A DNA stretch of 64,000 bases, taken from the NCBI GenBank assembly GCA_918026815.1, contig CAKJVC010000030.1, forward strand, positions 496,001 to 560,000, given 5' to 3'. Source of the stretch: Chalara sp. BL73 (Eukaryota; Ascomycota; Leotiomycetes; Helotiales). The notes beneath the pieces are model-generated. The model was given only the letters and a program-made list of their open reading frames with translations, was not told the origin of the DNA and did no database searches. How positions within the stretch are numbered: the first letter of the stretch is position 1; the number at the start of each line of letters is the position of its first letter. Positions 54,255 through 64,000 of this stretch are shown piece by piece. Both the position numbers and the translations under genes were made by a program.

Positions 54255-55899
54255 CCCATAAGGGCAAACGCCTTTTTCACGACTCTACCATTAACTTACA
54301 CCTGTTGATGTAACTAGAGAATAGATCAGACGTCTCGTTTAACTTCTAATCCAGAATCGAGCACAGCCCAGCCCCACCGTGGTGAGTTTGCAGAGTATCT
54401 GGTGATTGTGCCAAGGCAGGTGCAAACACCGCACTAATTGTGCTAGGTCAAATACGGCATAGGGCAGACGCCGCTATCCCTTCTCGGCGTCTCATGCCAG
54501 CCACACGAGGCTCATTGTCTTTACATGCCTGGTGCGGTTCTCATCTGATATTGCGCCTCAGCATCAGGCCTCCGAAATTTGAATCTCGGGCATCAAATTC
54601 TACGATGAGCAAACCGACGACGGCGACGACCAAGACGTTCACTGTTGAGGATCATGTGGACAAAGTGCTGGAGAATCATGGGACATCACAAATGGAACGG
54701 CAAACTGACGAGATAGAGCATGAGATGTGATTGCATAAATTTCGTCTCGTGACAACGTGCGTCTCTCCTCCCAGGGAAGCACGTTACTTACCCTTATGTC
54801 CCGTGGTGAGATTGCCAGATCGTCTAAGCGATGCTTAGATAGAAGAGTCCCCTCAATCTAGGGGTCCGATTTGGCTCCCTTATGCTATTCTAATTATAGG
54901 AACCGAGCAAGGAGCCAAATTGGGGCTCTTCTTATTTAATAATTTGGCTCCTCCCCTTTAAAGAAGAGGAAAGCGGCGATGGCGAGCCTAAACCGGAAGG
55001 GCGAGGAGAGAAGCAGTCTCGTTCGATAAGTGAGACGGAAAATAGGAACCAACACTAGACAGGGGTTTCTCGATTGTAGCAATCATTAAACCCCAGCTAT
55101 CCTCATTTCTCAAGAATCTGTAGCCTGAATGCTAAGTTATCTAACGTCTATCCCTACGTGTTGGTTTCTCTCGGGGTGATATCACGATATTGGTGAATAA
55201 TTAACACATTAGAATAGAACGATTGATTGATGCATGCCCCCTTTAAGAGGGAGCAACTACTCTATTAAATAGTAGACAAAAGTGGAGTATATTACCCCTG
55301 ATTCAGAGCTCAGCTAGAAAGGGGTAAGTGTTGATATGATCATGTGATGTTATACCAACAGTTTGCAATTAGGAGTGAGAGAGGACTAGCGGAAAAAGGT
55401 TCTAATATTATTTAGGGTTTGACGAAGTCAATAATGAGGATGCTGTCAAGTGATGAGGGGTAAGGATGGTTCAGCTGATGGGTAGGGGTTGCCTCCCTTG
55501 GCGACGATCCATGCATATACATGAAACCCCTCCAATATATCACGATTATTTCCAAATCGTGCTGCATGATACGTCAGGTTTGTAAAGGCATAAAGGTAAC
55601 AGAACGTGATGAGACAAGCAGCTTCGAAAACGGAGCTGCATTCCAGGCCACACATATAGCCTCTCGATGAATCTCGCGATCTCCTGCAGCACATCTATGA
55701 CCTCATCCGTCTACCATAGCCCAATCCTTAGCGTGAATCAAGTACATCCCCAACTCGGCCATACTTTACTGAGCTCAGAATCTACAGCAAGGCTGTGGTT
55801 TTAACCCTGACGACTTGCACGACAACTCTTATCAGATGAGTACGAGTGTCTTGTCTGCTGAGGAGCATAGCGTTTCGAGGATTCTCGGGAAATTTAAAG
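54255..55899. other. Intergenic region with short inverted repeats
   Basis: No supported gene; a small frame at 54605-54730 has no domain. Several GATTTGGCTCC/GGAGCCAAATT copies (54867-54955, both orientations) form possible hairpins. Confidence 0.4.
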
Positions 55900-56989
55900 A
55901 TGGATGATTTCTTAGAACCAGAGCAATTGTCTTTTACAACACCTGTCGAAAGAGTCGACCGACCTACTGCATCAAGCTGGGATTGTACAACTAAGTTTGC
56001 CTTAGCAACAAAGGGTGAACAAGGAGGAAGTAACAAGAGAAAGCATAGCGGCCATGATGGCAAAAATATAACGAAGCATAAAGGAAGGCCAAGACTGAGT
56101 CCTGTATGCTCGGCTCAAGCTGATGTAAGTACTTTCTTCAATCACAACACCAGCAAGTAGTACATGTACTGATTATCAGCAGAAGCGTCGAACTCAGATA
56201 AAATTGGCACAGCGAGCCTTTACACTCCGCCGAGAAACCAAAATCCAATCACTCAAAAACGAAGTGTTGAATATAGAGAATGCAATCTCTCAAACGACTA
56301 GAGTATTACTTGACTTCGAAAAGAAGATTCTCGCAAGTGGCGTTTTAGACCAGGCTCCCGAGATTAGCCATAGCCTCCGAGTGACAGTTGAGACCTTATC
56401 GCTCGCGAAAGCAATTACTGGCTACCAAGATAATGACAATGATAATGTCGAACATGAGAGTGGGGAAGCATGTTCCCCTGGCAAGGCGCTAGGAGAAGTT
56501 GAAGACAATATGACTAGTGTTGATCATGATGCTATTGTTTCCCAGTATCCTCCTTTCAAGCATGGTCTTGAACGCACAGCTCGAGATAGGACGGGACAAG
56601 TTTCAGTGAGAAAGTACATGCAGCACTTTCATCAGAACCCACAATCACCAGGTACTGCCCTACCTTCTAGCGTGCCTCAAGCTATACATCGGATCGGATC
56701 AGACGACAGTCTAAATTATACGGCCGTATGTAAAGTGGCACAAACATCTTCTAATTTATGGAAAGAAGGCGATGAAACGGATCCAGGCTGTATTAAGGAT
56801 GCAGCGACTGAGGAGCCAGACTCGGATACTGTAAGTACTGCTCTGGTCAATGATAAGAGTGTGTGGGAAGTGAAAGCTACGACTATTAATGCACCTAGAA
56901 AGGAGAAACCTACTATACAAAAGGCAATAGGACCTAGAACAAGGGACAGAGAAGGTTGTTCTATACCAACATCACAATTCATATTCTAG
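55900..56989 (+). CDS. bZIP-type transcription factor
   Basis: Exons 55900-56124 and 56180-56989 (55-bp intron) encode 344 residues. A basic KRKHSGHDGKNITKHKGRPR stretch is followed across the intron by QKRRTQIKLAQRAFTLRRET and a leucine-zipper-like IQSLKNEVLNIENAI. This fits the basic region of fungal bZIPs (RRTQxxLAQRAFxxR), although the usual invariant Asn is replaced by Ile. The remainder is acidic and low in complexity. Only about 58 bp separate its stop from the next gene on the same strand, whose product is a regulator core without DNA-binding domain. The pair may work together or derive from one gene. Confidence 0.8.
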
Positions 56990-57047
56990 TGAATTCTACT
57001 TCGAGTTTAGCAGCTAATAGTGTCCAGTCCTTAAACCTCCACTAGGA

Positions 57048-58404
57048 ATGCGCTACTCTCTAGCACCTCCTGCTAGCCAACGTATGTCCGAGACCTCTAT
57101 ATATGACGTATTCTTAGAAAGCTACTTGGACGCTTTTGCTACAGTCACACCACCAGGCCACAGATCTCCAGATTGTCTTCGTGTCGTTGCAGAGGTCAGG
57201 CACTCATCGCCGATCATATATAACGTGTTTCTATCTGTTTCAGCAACATATTTTGGATCTTCTATCGGTGACTCAAGGATCGTGTTTGCAGCGCAAAAAT
57301 TGTATGTCAATGTCTTAAGAGTGTTGCAAAACGTTTTGTTGTCTTCGAGCCAATGCAGATCACTATCAACTTTGCTCACCGTGTTTTTGGCAGTTCATTA
57401 TGAGGTAACCTATCCTTATCATGATTATAAATGACATAAGCTCAATTTCGTGTTATAATCAGTTACTTCAAAATACATCTGAGAAGAGCTTGGTTAATCA
57501 TATGATGGGTGCGTTAAAACTCATCGAGTTTCGCGGGCCACAAAGTCATATCTCTGGCTTAGAGCATCTGTGCTTTGTTAGTTATCGTAATTATTTGGTA
57601 CAGCTCCAGAAACTCAGCTATACAAACTTCAAAATATTAATAACTATCTAGATCACTACAGCTATAGCCTGCCGATCTCCAACGTTTCTTGCAAAGGAGG
57701 AATGGAAGACAATTCCATGGTCTATCAGCCCGAAAGACTTTGTGCAACATCTCCTGGACATCCTAGCGGACATTCCTACTCTCCTTGCATATTATGATGG
57801 TATTATAGCAGCTACAAAAGAGAATTCTATACCACCTTCCCAGATACTAGACCGACGGGCTATATTACAGGCATCAGTAGCTGATATTGAATGCCGTTTA
57901 CATAAGTGGAAGATAAAACATGCGGACCAGATTGGCGGGCCTTTAGAATCTTCAGATCAGGTAAGAGGATCGCAGCTTCCCTTGGCCGCAGATACCCAGT
58001 TTCCAGTCTTCCGATGTCGAGACCTGTTAAGTGGAGAACTCATTTCTCCACCCGCAGTCACCTATCCTGAGCCCGAACTGGCACGTGCGCTATGCTTATA
58101 CTATGGAGCTCTTCTTACAATCTCATTCGTTGATATGCGGACGGAAGGGAAGCTGGAGCCTTATGAGCAGTATAGCCTAGCGTGTCTCATCTGTAGAAGT
58201 ACGGAATATTTTATACGGGTAGTCCCAAATCATAGTACTCGGGTGCTATGCTCTCTTCGGGTTGCGTACGATACCTTGCCTGAAGGAGGGGTAGAGAAAC
58301 AGTGGGTGCAAGACATGTTCCAGTTGATTGGGAAAGCGGAACATATGAAGGCGACGGCATCATTAGCAAAAGACTTCTCAGTACGAGCAAATGCTTCACA
58401 GTAG
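57048..58404 (+). CDS. Fungal_trans_2-type regulator without zinc cluster
   Basis: Exons 57048-57404, 57463-57597 and 57652-58404 (introns 58 and 54 bp) give 414 residues. The sequence follows the core of Zn2Cys6 regulators: YDVFLESYLDAFATVTPPGH, NVFLSVSATYFGSSIGDSRI, LTVFLAVHYE, MMGALKLIEFRGPQSH, AIACRSPTFLAKEEWKTIPW, HLLDILADIPTLLAYYDG, LCLYYGALLTISFVDM, ending near KEDFS-type charged sequence. The N-terminal zinc cluster expected in such proteins is absent: the frame begins with the core, and the DNA upstream is the bZIP gene. It may act through a partner, plausibly the adjacent bZIP. Cofactor-like regulators lacking DNA-binding domains are known in fungal clusters, so function is possible. 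Confidence 0.82.
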
Positions 58405-59475
58405 TATTGACGAACGGTGGAAGAGATCCGAGATAGTATCATTGGATACTTCAGCTTGGGGAACTCTGGTACTTAAAATCTTTTACAGATGGAGGTCGCT
58501 TCTAAAAGAGGTAGATAGTTTGCGCTTTAACTAGCGGTTCCGTGTCCTACCTCATGAAGCAACCAGAAATGGCTGTTGTTATCGACCGCTAATCTCGCTG
58601 TTCTGATCATGTTTATGTGGTGGTCGATCGAGGATTTAGTAGCTAGGCTAGGCGGAGGCGGACGTATGCCCTCGCCTTAGCTAATTTTATGTGCTCTCTG
58701 GAATGAAATTAACCAATGAAATGAAATGAAAGATGATCAAGGGATGAGTTTGTTGCGTGTCGTGCCGGATCAAATGTCCGGGTCCCCAACAAGAGCTACT
58801 GACACCGTTGGGTTCACAGCACTTAGTATGTGACGTGGTTTTTCTCAGTGTTCAAGAGTGATTATTAACGAAGATATAAAATAGAAGCAGAATTTATACG
58901 ACAAGACTCCAAAAGGTCTTTCGAGGTGCTCGATTTTAGGAGATATATAAAGAGCTCATCTCGTTTACATATAGTGATCTGTGACTTCGTGATATTAATG
59001 CAAGCTAGTCAGACTCCCCATTTCTCAAGAAAAAGGGTCATTACTTCTATTCCAGTCTCTTCATTTCCTGCTGCCGCTTTGACCACTTCCGGCGTGATCT
59101 GGACCTGATCTCTCCGTTTCTCAAAAAGAAGGATTATCACTTCTTTTCCACTTTCTCTCGAACCTAGAAACATATTCCATGTAATGATGCTAGAATAAAA
59201 TCCAATGTGTTTCAGTCATACGAGAATCTTGTATATCGATGGGTCGCCTGAGCAAATCCTTAGATGCGGCCGTAAAATAACTCGTTCTTCTTTCGGAATG
59301 CCAGGCAGAAATCCGATCGACTCAAGCGCCCTGAACAAGAACCGGTGATATCAAATGCCCAATATGTCCAAAATGCCTCTCGAGTCTGGAGATAAGACGA
59401 AAAACACAGACCTCCATGGTATCGAGCAATTTGAGGAGAAACACAATGGAAAATAAGGCATTGAAATTTAGGCAC
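58405..59475. other. Non-coding region
   Basis: No gene recognised. Two imperfect copies of a CCATTTCTCAAGAAAAAGGxT..ACTTCT unit lie at about 59016-59065 and 59105-59155, probably decayed repeat DNA. Confidence 0.4.
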
Positions 59476-59727
59476 TTATCGATGTACTGGTGTGTGCGTG
59501 TCAACGAATGTCTTTAGTGCCTTGTTTGGGTTTGCCTTCGTCATCGCATCTGCCGGGTTATCTTGGCCATTAATCCATATCAAAGCAACAGCCTCAGTGC
59601 CGACACTCACTGATGAGGAGAAGAAAATTCTGAATGGATCTAGTGATTTTTTTGCCACTAATGCGTACACCACGAATTTTATCAAAGGCGAGTCCTCTTT
59701 CTTCCTCCAGGTTCTCGTCGTTAACAC
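59476..59727 (-). pseudogene. Ty1/Copia polyprotein C-terminal fragment
   Basis: The frame ends with ALIWINGQDNPADAMTKANP and NKALKTFVDTH, the conserved end of the Copia RNase H domain (WIxGxxNPADxxTK). Upstream residues in this frame are not RNase H-like, so only the last 40 codons or so are real. Confidence 0.75.
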
Positions 59728-59754
59728 CCCCAGCTCCTGATGGTGGCGTCGAAG

Positions 59755-60305
59755 CCTGTCAGAAAAATACTAGCCATCCTTTTTTTCCCAAATGCTTTAT
59801 ATCAACCACACGATACCCAGAATCCGAGGGATCGTGGAGTGTTGGCCCTGTTTCCGACCCATCTTCGTCCTGAGCCGTCGGAGCACCTGCATATATTCCT
59901 CAGTATCTGCACTGGGTGCAAGACACCTATAAACCCGTTGGTGGGATTGCAATTACAGAATTTGGATTCGCTGAACCCTTTGAAAGTTTCAAGACGAATA
60001 TAGCAGATATCCTGTTTGATTCAATTCGCGTGCAGCATATCCGCGCTTATATGGAAGCAATACTTTTAGCTACAAGTGAAGGGCTGAACATAATAGGCTG
60101 TACCGTATGGAGTATCATGGACAATTTTGAATGGCAGGCTGGATATAGAACTCGATTTGGCCTTCAGTGAGTTACTCACTTATACATGAATAATACGAGT
60201 TAACATTATAGGTACGTCAACTACACAACCCAAGAGAGAGCTTTTAAAGCCAGCTTTTTCGAATATGCGAACACTTTTAAAATATATGCAGGAGATTCGG
60301 ACTAA
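59755..60305 (+). pseudogene. GH1 beta-glucosidase, C-terminal fragment
   Basis: GH1 enzymes hydrolyse beta-glucosides by a retaining mechanism. This piece starts KNTSHPFFPKCF and RYPESEGSWSVGPVSDPSSS, shifts frame near 59873 at a TGA, then reads PAYIPQYLHWVQDTYKPVG, IAITEFGFAEPFESF (with the nucleophile-type Glu in ITEFGF), TVWSIMDNFEWQAGYRTRFG and, after a 45-bp intron (60167-60211), YVNYTTQERAFKASFFEY to the stop at 60305. The N-terminal two thirds, including the acid/base Glu, are missing. A minus-strand Copia fragment abuts it on the left. Confidence 0.8.
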
Positions 60306-60870
60306 ATGTCGAAGAAGTCCTTACAAGGAGATGGTGGCTGTCGTCCGGTGTAAATGCGGTGCAGAAGCAATGGATGAAAGGGAGAGGTCAGAAGGAACAG
60401 GAGGGAGGATATGGAATGTCAATTTCTCTACTCTTCGCCTACTTCAGCAGAAAGATGTTGCAATCTGAGAGTGATATAATGTTCATCATAGAAGCTTATC
60501 AAACAGACATCCATCAAAAGATGGATTTCTGATTATCGACCAAGTTTAGCGTTATCTATCCGCCTTCGAAAATAAACCGCCCACAACCATCATCTTTTAA
60601 TCACGCCTTGTCTTGAAAGATGTGGGAGAGAAGTTCTAGAACGTTAAGATCCAGCCATAATTCGCTCTGCTACTGTACAGTTCTCTGGTAGCTATGTCTC
60701 AGGGGAAAATGCGTAATAATCGGTCACATTTAGGTCGGATGACTTCATTTGTGAAACCTGTCGGTGATTTTGTGGTAGGAATCACTGGCAATGTCTAAAG
60801 TATGATAAGATCCTTTTGAACTATTCGCATGTGAAACGACCACTCATCACCCCGATATATGCATTGATTA
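60306..60870. other. 3' flank of the GH1 fragment, no gene recognised
   Basis: Only short frames. Confidence 0.4.
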
Positions 60871-61089
60871 TGTTGAATAGGTTAGGTCTAAGGATCATAC
60901 CTAGTCTATTGTAGGCACCAGTAGGCACCAGTAGGCAACAGTAGGTATCAGTGTGATGACATGTGAGTATCACACCTCTATAAGTAGAGGGATTCTCTCC
61001 AGTAGTTTAGATTTTACAACCTTCAGCAATTGACACTTGTTTACCCATACTCTCTGAAGGCTCCGTGACTCTCTCTTTCTATTTGAACA
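60871..61089 (+). mobile_element. Solo LTR, family 2 (copy B)
   Basis: 219 bp, TGTTGAATAGG...TTTGAACA, flanked by a perfect GATTA duplication (60866-60870 and 61090-61094). Matches 31245-31466. Confidence 0.95.
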
Positions 61090-61585
61090 GATTAGCTTAT
61101 GAATCACTTGGCCATGCCACTCCAAAAGCGTTGCGCGATCCAAAACGCGAAAGCGTCGCGGTATCAGGAGAGCATGAGGGGCTAGTGAGAGGTAGATTGT
61201 CACAGCAACTGATGTAACACACATTTTCAACAGCGACAAGCACCTGTACTGACTCTGAGCCTGGCTGGCGATGCAATTTTCTTATCGTAGCTGTGCTCGG
61301 ATGGCATATAACGGTGGTCATGATAGCAGCAGAGATGCGCATGACAGTCAAGTTGCTAGTTTTGGGGATACAGAGCGGATATACGAGGCCCTGAGTGCTG
61401 GCTATTATCTCATTCCCTACAGAGCGAAGTTGGGCCTGTTGCTAGGGAAATGCTCCAAGGCGGTTATATCCATAATGTATGTGGTGGAGATACATCTCAT
61501 ATAATGGCGTCCTAGATAATGCTGATATGCATTACGTTCAATGCATACTGTTCATCTCAAACCTCATTGCCAACCTCATCTCGGC
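61090..61585. other. Intergenic, no gene recognised
   Basis: Short frames on both strands (61097-61351, 61271-61504) without recognisable content. Confidence 0.35.
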
Positions 61586-62394
61586 TTACTCCTCACCCAT
61601 CCTTAGGCCCGCTCTAAGCTCTATATCTCCACCACCACCACCACCCCCTCCATACCTAGTAACATCAATCCCCCTCTCCCCAACCATCCAATCCTGCATC
61701 GCTAACCACTCGCTCCATTCTTCCTCCGCGCGTCTAATCTCGCTGTCAGTTGCCGTCTTCAACGGCCTCAAGAACGGCACCGTCTGCTCCCAATATCATA
61801 GCCTTCCCTAGCCTCCAGCCAATTTGCGCTCTTGGCGGCGAACAAATAATTCCGACGCTCGATTTCGTGTAAGGGCCTAATACCAGCGCGCCACGAGTCA
61901 CCGAAGAAACTGTGTAGCATGGGGGCGGTATCGAAGCCGGTTACTATCAGGCGGCGAAGGTACAACGTTAGGCTTACGAAGGCTGACCCTTTGCTGGTGC
62001 CTCTCCATCTCGGCAGCGACCGTCGCAGCGGCGGCTGGTGTCGGTGGTGTGATGACGATGTATGTGCTAGACGTAGGAAGCTGAAAACAGAGCCAGAGTG
62101 CGAGCTATGCGAGGAAGAGGAGGCAGAAGAGGAGCCCAACACCGGGTAAGGCTGTTTTTGGAAGGGTAGCGCGATGTTGATGAGTGCGGCGACGGCTTGG
62201 ACAAGCTCGCTGTGTTGGGCGTGGTCGAGGAAGTAGCAGTGGCAGGATTGGAAGTGCGGGTACCAATCGAGGATTTCCAAGGGCTCATTTAGGCTCAGTT
62301 GTGGGTGGTTTGGATTGATGTTGCGAGGGGGAGCGGGGACGCCACGATGGAAGGTAAAGGAGGATCTGGCATCGTGGGAGGGAGTAGAGTCCAT
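61586..62394 (-). CDS. Uncharacterised fungal protein with one apparent frameshift
   Basis: ATG 62394 opens a 208-codon frame with [20 protein letters not shown], a Ser-rich stretch ([14 protein letters not shown]), and [60 protein letters not shown]. The frame stops at 61768, but the next frame continues without gap as [20 protein letters not shown] and [17 protein letters not shown], ending 61586 with a glycine run. A one-base change near 61783 joins them into about 270 residues. I recognise the [14 protein letters not shown] pattern from uncharacterised fungal proteins but know no function. It is either a recent frameshift or a sequence error; an intron does not fit. Confidence 0.6.
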
Positions 62395-62913
62395 GATGGC
62401 TGAAGTGAAGAATGAAAGTTAGTTTCTGCGTGTAGTGGAAAGGTATAGAAGGAGTTGAGAGGCAGGCTGTTAATATTGGCCAAAAGGTGAATGGAAATAT
62501 ATATAACAAGTTAATTCAACAATGCTCTCACCACCACTCGCCTCTACGTTGACATTATCGCCATCCTCCTCAGCCTTGTCAGGTTCTCATATAGCCTTCG
62601 GAAATGTCTTAACTTAATGTTATATTGCGGTAGTGTAGCTTTTAAATCAAACCTCGCCCGTTGAGAAAAGTAAATATTCAGATACAGGCTATCATTCATA
62701 GGTCGCTGTGGTCAGGAATGAGCAGGATGACCCTGCGAACTTCAGCCTTGCAGGGGGATAGAGATTAGCGAGAGGAAGGGGCAGATTAGCGAGAGACCAG
62801 AGCTCTCGATAGGTCCGCTGACAAGCTCGATAGCGATGATCCGCGCCTATTACTGAGTAACACAGCTGAGTGTGGCCCACTCCTCAGCTTGGACTGTTAT
62901 CAGAATGCCGTTT
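62395..62913. other. Upstream region of the minus-strand gene
   Basis: Nothing recognisable apart from two nearly repeated GCAGATTAGCGAGAG-type units (about 62764-62795). Confidence 0.4.
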
Positions 62914-63161
62914 GGAGAGTGATACACGGCCTCCCCCCCCCCTTATCTTTCTCCAGTTTTCTTGCGATTTTGCCAAGTGTCATGTGATTTCTTTTAAAAA
63001 TAGGTACATAGGTACAATTTTCAGGGTTAGGGGTTAGGGTTAGAGTTAGTTTTGGGGGGCTTAGGGGGTGTCTGACCCCCCATATTAGTATATATTTAAC
63101 AAAAAGTTGAAGTTGAAGTTGGACGTTGAAAGAAGACAGGGGAGGTCGTGTATCACTCTCC
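62914..63161. mobile_element. MITE-like element, 248 bp, carrying telomere-like repeats
   Basis: About 23-bp inverted ends (62914-62936 and 63139-63161) share GGAGAGTGATACACG and CCTCCCC. The interior includes TTAGGG-like repeats at 63023-63049 and AAGTTGAAGTTGAAGTTG. No target duplication could be fixed; the solo LTR lies nine bases away. Confidence 0.6.
63023..63049 (+). repeat. Interstitial telomere-like repeat
   Basis: AGGGTTAGGGGTTAGGGTTA followed by GAGTTAG equals about four TTAGGG units, one with an extra G and one changed. Confidence 0.75.
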
Positions 63162-63169
63162 TACTGGTG

Positions 63170-63370
63170 TGTAAGGTGCTGGAGTAGTGTGGCACAAATC
63201 AACTCATATTGAACAAAGACTAATCTCTACCCTCTCTACTACGTCCCGAGTCCCCTACTTATACCCTCCGAACCCCTGGCGGCTCCCTACGTGCCCATAC
63301 ATGCCAAGTCTCAGTGCCTTTACCGAGCCCCCTTCATTGCCCCTCAGCACGTGACATCCTGGCGCCTGAC
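63170..63370 (+). mobile_element. Solo LTR, family 1 (copy C)
   Basis: 201 bp, TGTAAGG...CCTGACA, closest to copy B. Flanks TGGTG/CGGTG match at four of five bases. Confidence 0.9.
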
Positions 63371-63691
63371 ACGGTGCTGGCCGCCCGTCCCCGCGCTCGC
63401 TAACTCAATTAAGCAAGCTGACTTAAAATGACGACTGCCTAATGAATAAGGTCAAGATGTCCAAAAAGTGCCAAAAAAGTGCCAGAAGGGAATGCAGACG
63501 CCACCTAATCAGCTAAACGGAAGCAGATTCTGGCTCCTAAGCTTCCATTTATCCCCGCCCAAAAAATAATATTAAAATTGAAACACTCGACAATTTGCAT
63601 GGCATAGAGATATTTAAAGAGCATAAATATTATACATAAAAAGCCATCGGCGTGAAGCCACACCGTGACTATCTTACCTTAAGCCAAGTTT
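63371..63691. other. Spacer, no gene
   Basis: A/T-rich, no coding trace. Confidence 0.4.
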
Positions 63692-63965
63692 TCAACACAG
63701 CTTGCGGCTTTTTGATTTTGATAGAGTTTCTTTAGCACCCAGATGCGACGGTCCTCCCTGGAGATTGTTCATGGGCTCTTTTGTTCCTACCAAGGCCTTG
63801 TTCTCCATCACGGCATCCAAAGCATGAAGTTCGTCCCGCAAACTTTTGAGACTTAGGATGATCAGGTCCGACGACGTTCTCATATCCAATTAAGTCCTTT
63901 GAATACATTGTCCTAGCCTTTGCTTTATCCGGTTGACATTCTAAGAGAGAACTGGGATTTAACAT
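63692..63965 (-). pseudogene. TPR (kinesin-light-chain-like) C-terminal fragment of an NLR-type gene
   Basis: One frame reads CQPDKAKARTMYSKDLIGYE and VVGPDHPKSQ, the standard fungal NLR-TPR unit. After a frameshift near 63855 the next frame reads SLRDELHALDAVMENKALV, PSHLGAKETLSKSKSRKLC, the usual C terminus of these proteins. It is frameshifted within its last repeat. The rest, if present, lies beyond the window end, so it could be the 3' end of a longer decayed NLR. Confidence 0.72.
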
Positions 63966-64000
63966 TGTGTTCAGCGCCGGGATATAAGTAGTAAGATTGT

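Overview
The window is a stretch of filamentous ascomycete (Pezizomycotina) nuclear DNA. The evidence is short introns (about 45-65 bp) with GT..CTAAC..AG signals and typical Pezizomycotina families: HET-domain NLRs, Fungal_trans_2 regulators, an FlbA-type RGS protein, a fungal phosphoketolase and a beta-tubulin with six introns. The element set (Fot1/pogo, MULE, a non-LTR retroelement with a TAC tail, small solo LTRs) would suit a leotiomycete, but that placement is inference.

Layout. 1-2.5 kb: the 3' end of a PIF1-like helicase gene of mobile-element type, followed by a two-exon acidic protein that may bind ssDNA. 2.5-8.7 kb: nested DNA transposons. These are a FAR1-like MULE fragment, an intact MULE transposase with 85-bp TIRs, a Fot1/pogo element with 64-bp TIRs and TA target duplication, a solo LTR and a Tc1 remnant. 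9.4-15.2 kb: two core genes, phosphoketolase (apparent 2-nt frameshift) and beta-tubulin (last intron has lost its GT donor). 15.5-19.4 kb: hAT and LTR debris, a synaptobrevin fragment and half of a DHA2 transporter. 19.6-24.8 kb: a five-exon regulator, a RidA-family gene and an MDR oxidoreductase gene, the last two behind duplicated upstream DNA. 26.4-31.8 kb: a decayed tyrosine-recombinase-like gene, a decayed histidine-kinase GAF region, a dead Tc1/mariner element, a solo LTR and a WD40 fragment. 33-41 kb: an FlbA/RGS gene short at its N terminus, an endosulfine fragment, a YDR124W-like gene with a MITE in its first intron, and other MITEs. 41.5-48.7 kb: HET and LINE fragments, a solo LTR, then a nearly intact 5.8-kb non-LTR retrotransposon. 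50-58.4 kb: an uncharacterised two-exon gene, an intact HET-NB-ARC-TPR NLR, and a bZIP gene next to a zinc-cluster-less Fungal_trans_2 gene. 59-64 kb: Copia, GH1 beta-glucosidase and TPR fragments, two solo LTRs, a MITE-like element carrying telomere-like repeats, and a frameshifted uncharacterised gene.

Overall this is an accessory, repeat-rich region. Several sequences that look like copies of normally conserved housekeeping or signalling genes are broken or truncated here, mixed with at least nine recognisable transposon families and NLR fragments. The genes that look fully functional are the MULE transposase, the 19.7-21.3 kb regulator, RidA, the MDR oxidoreductase, the NLR, the bZIP/Fungal_trans_2 pair and the 50.4-51.1 kb gene.
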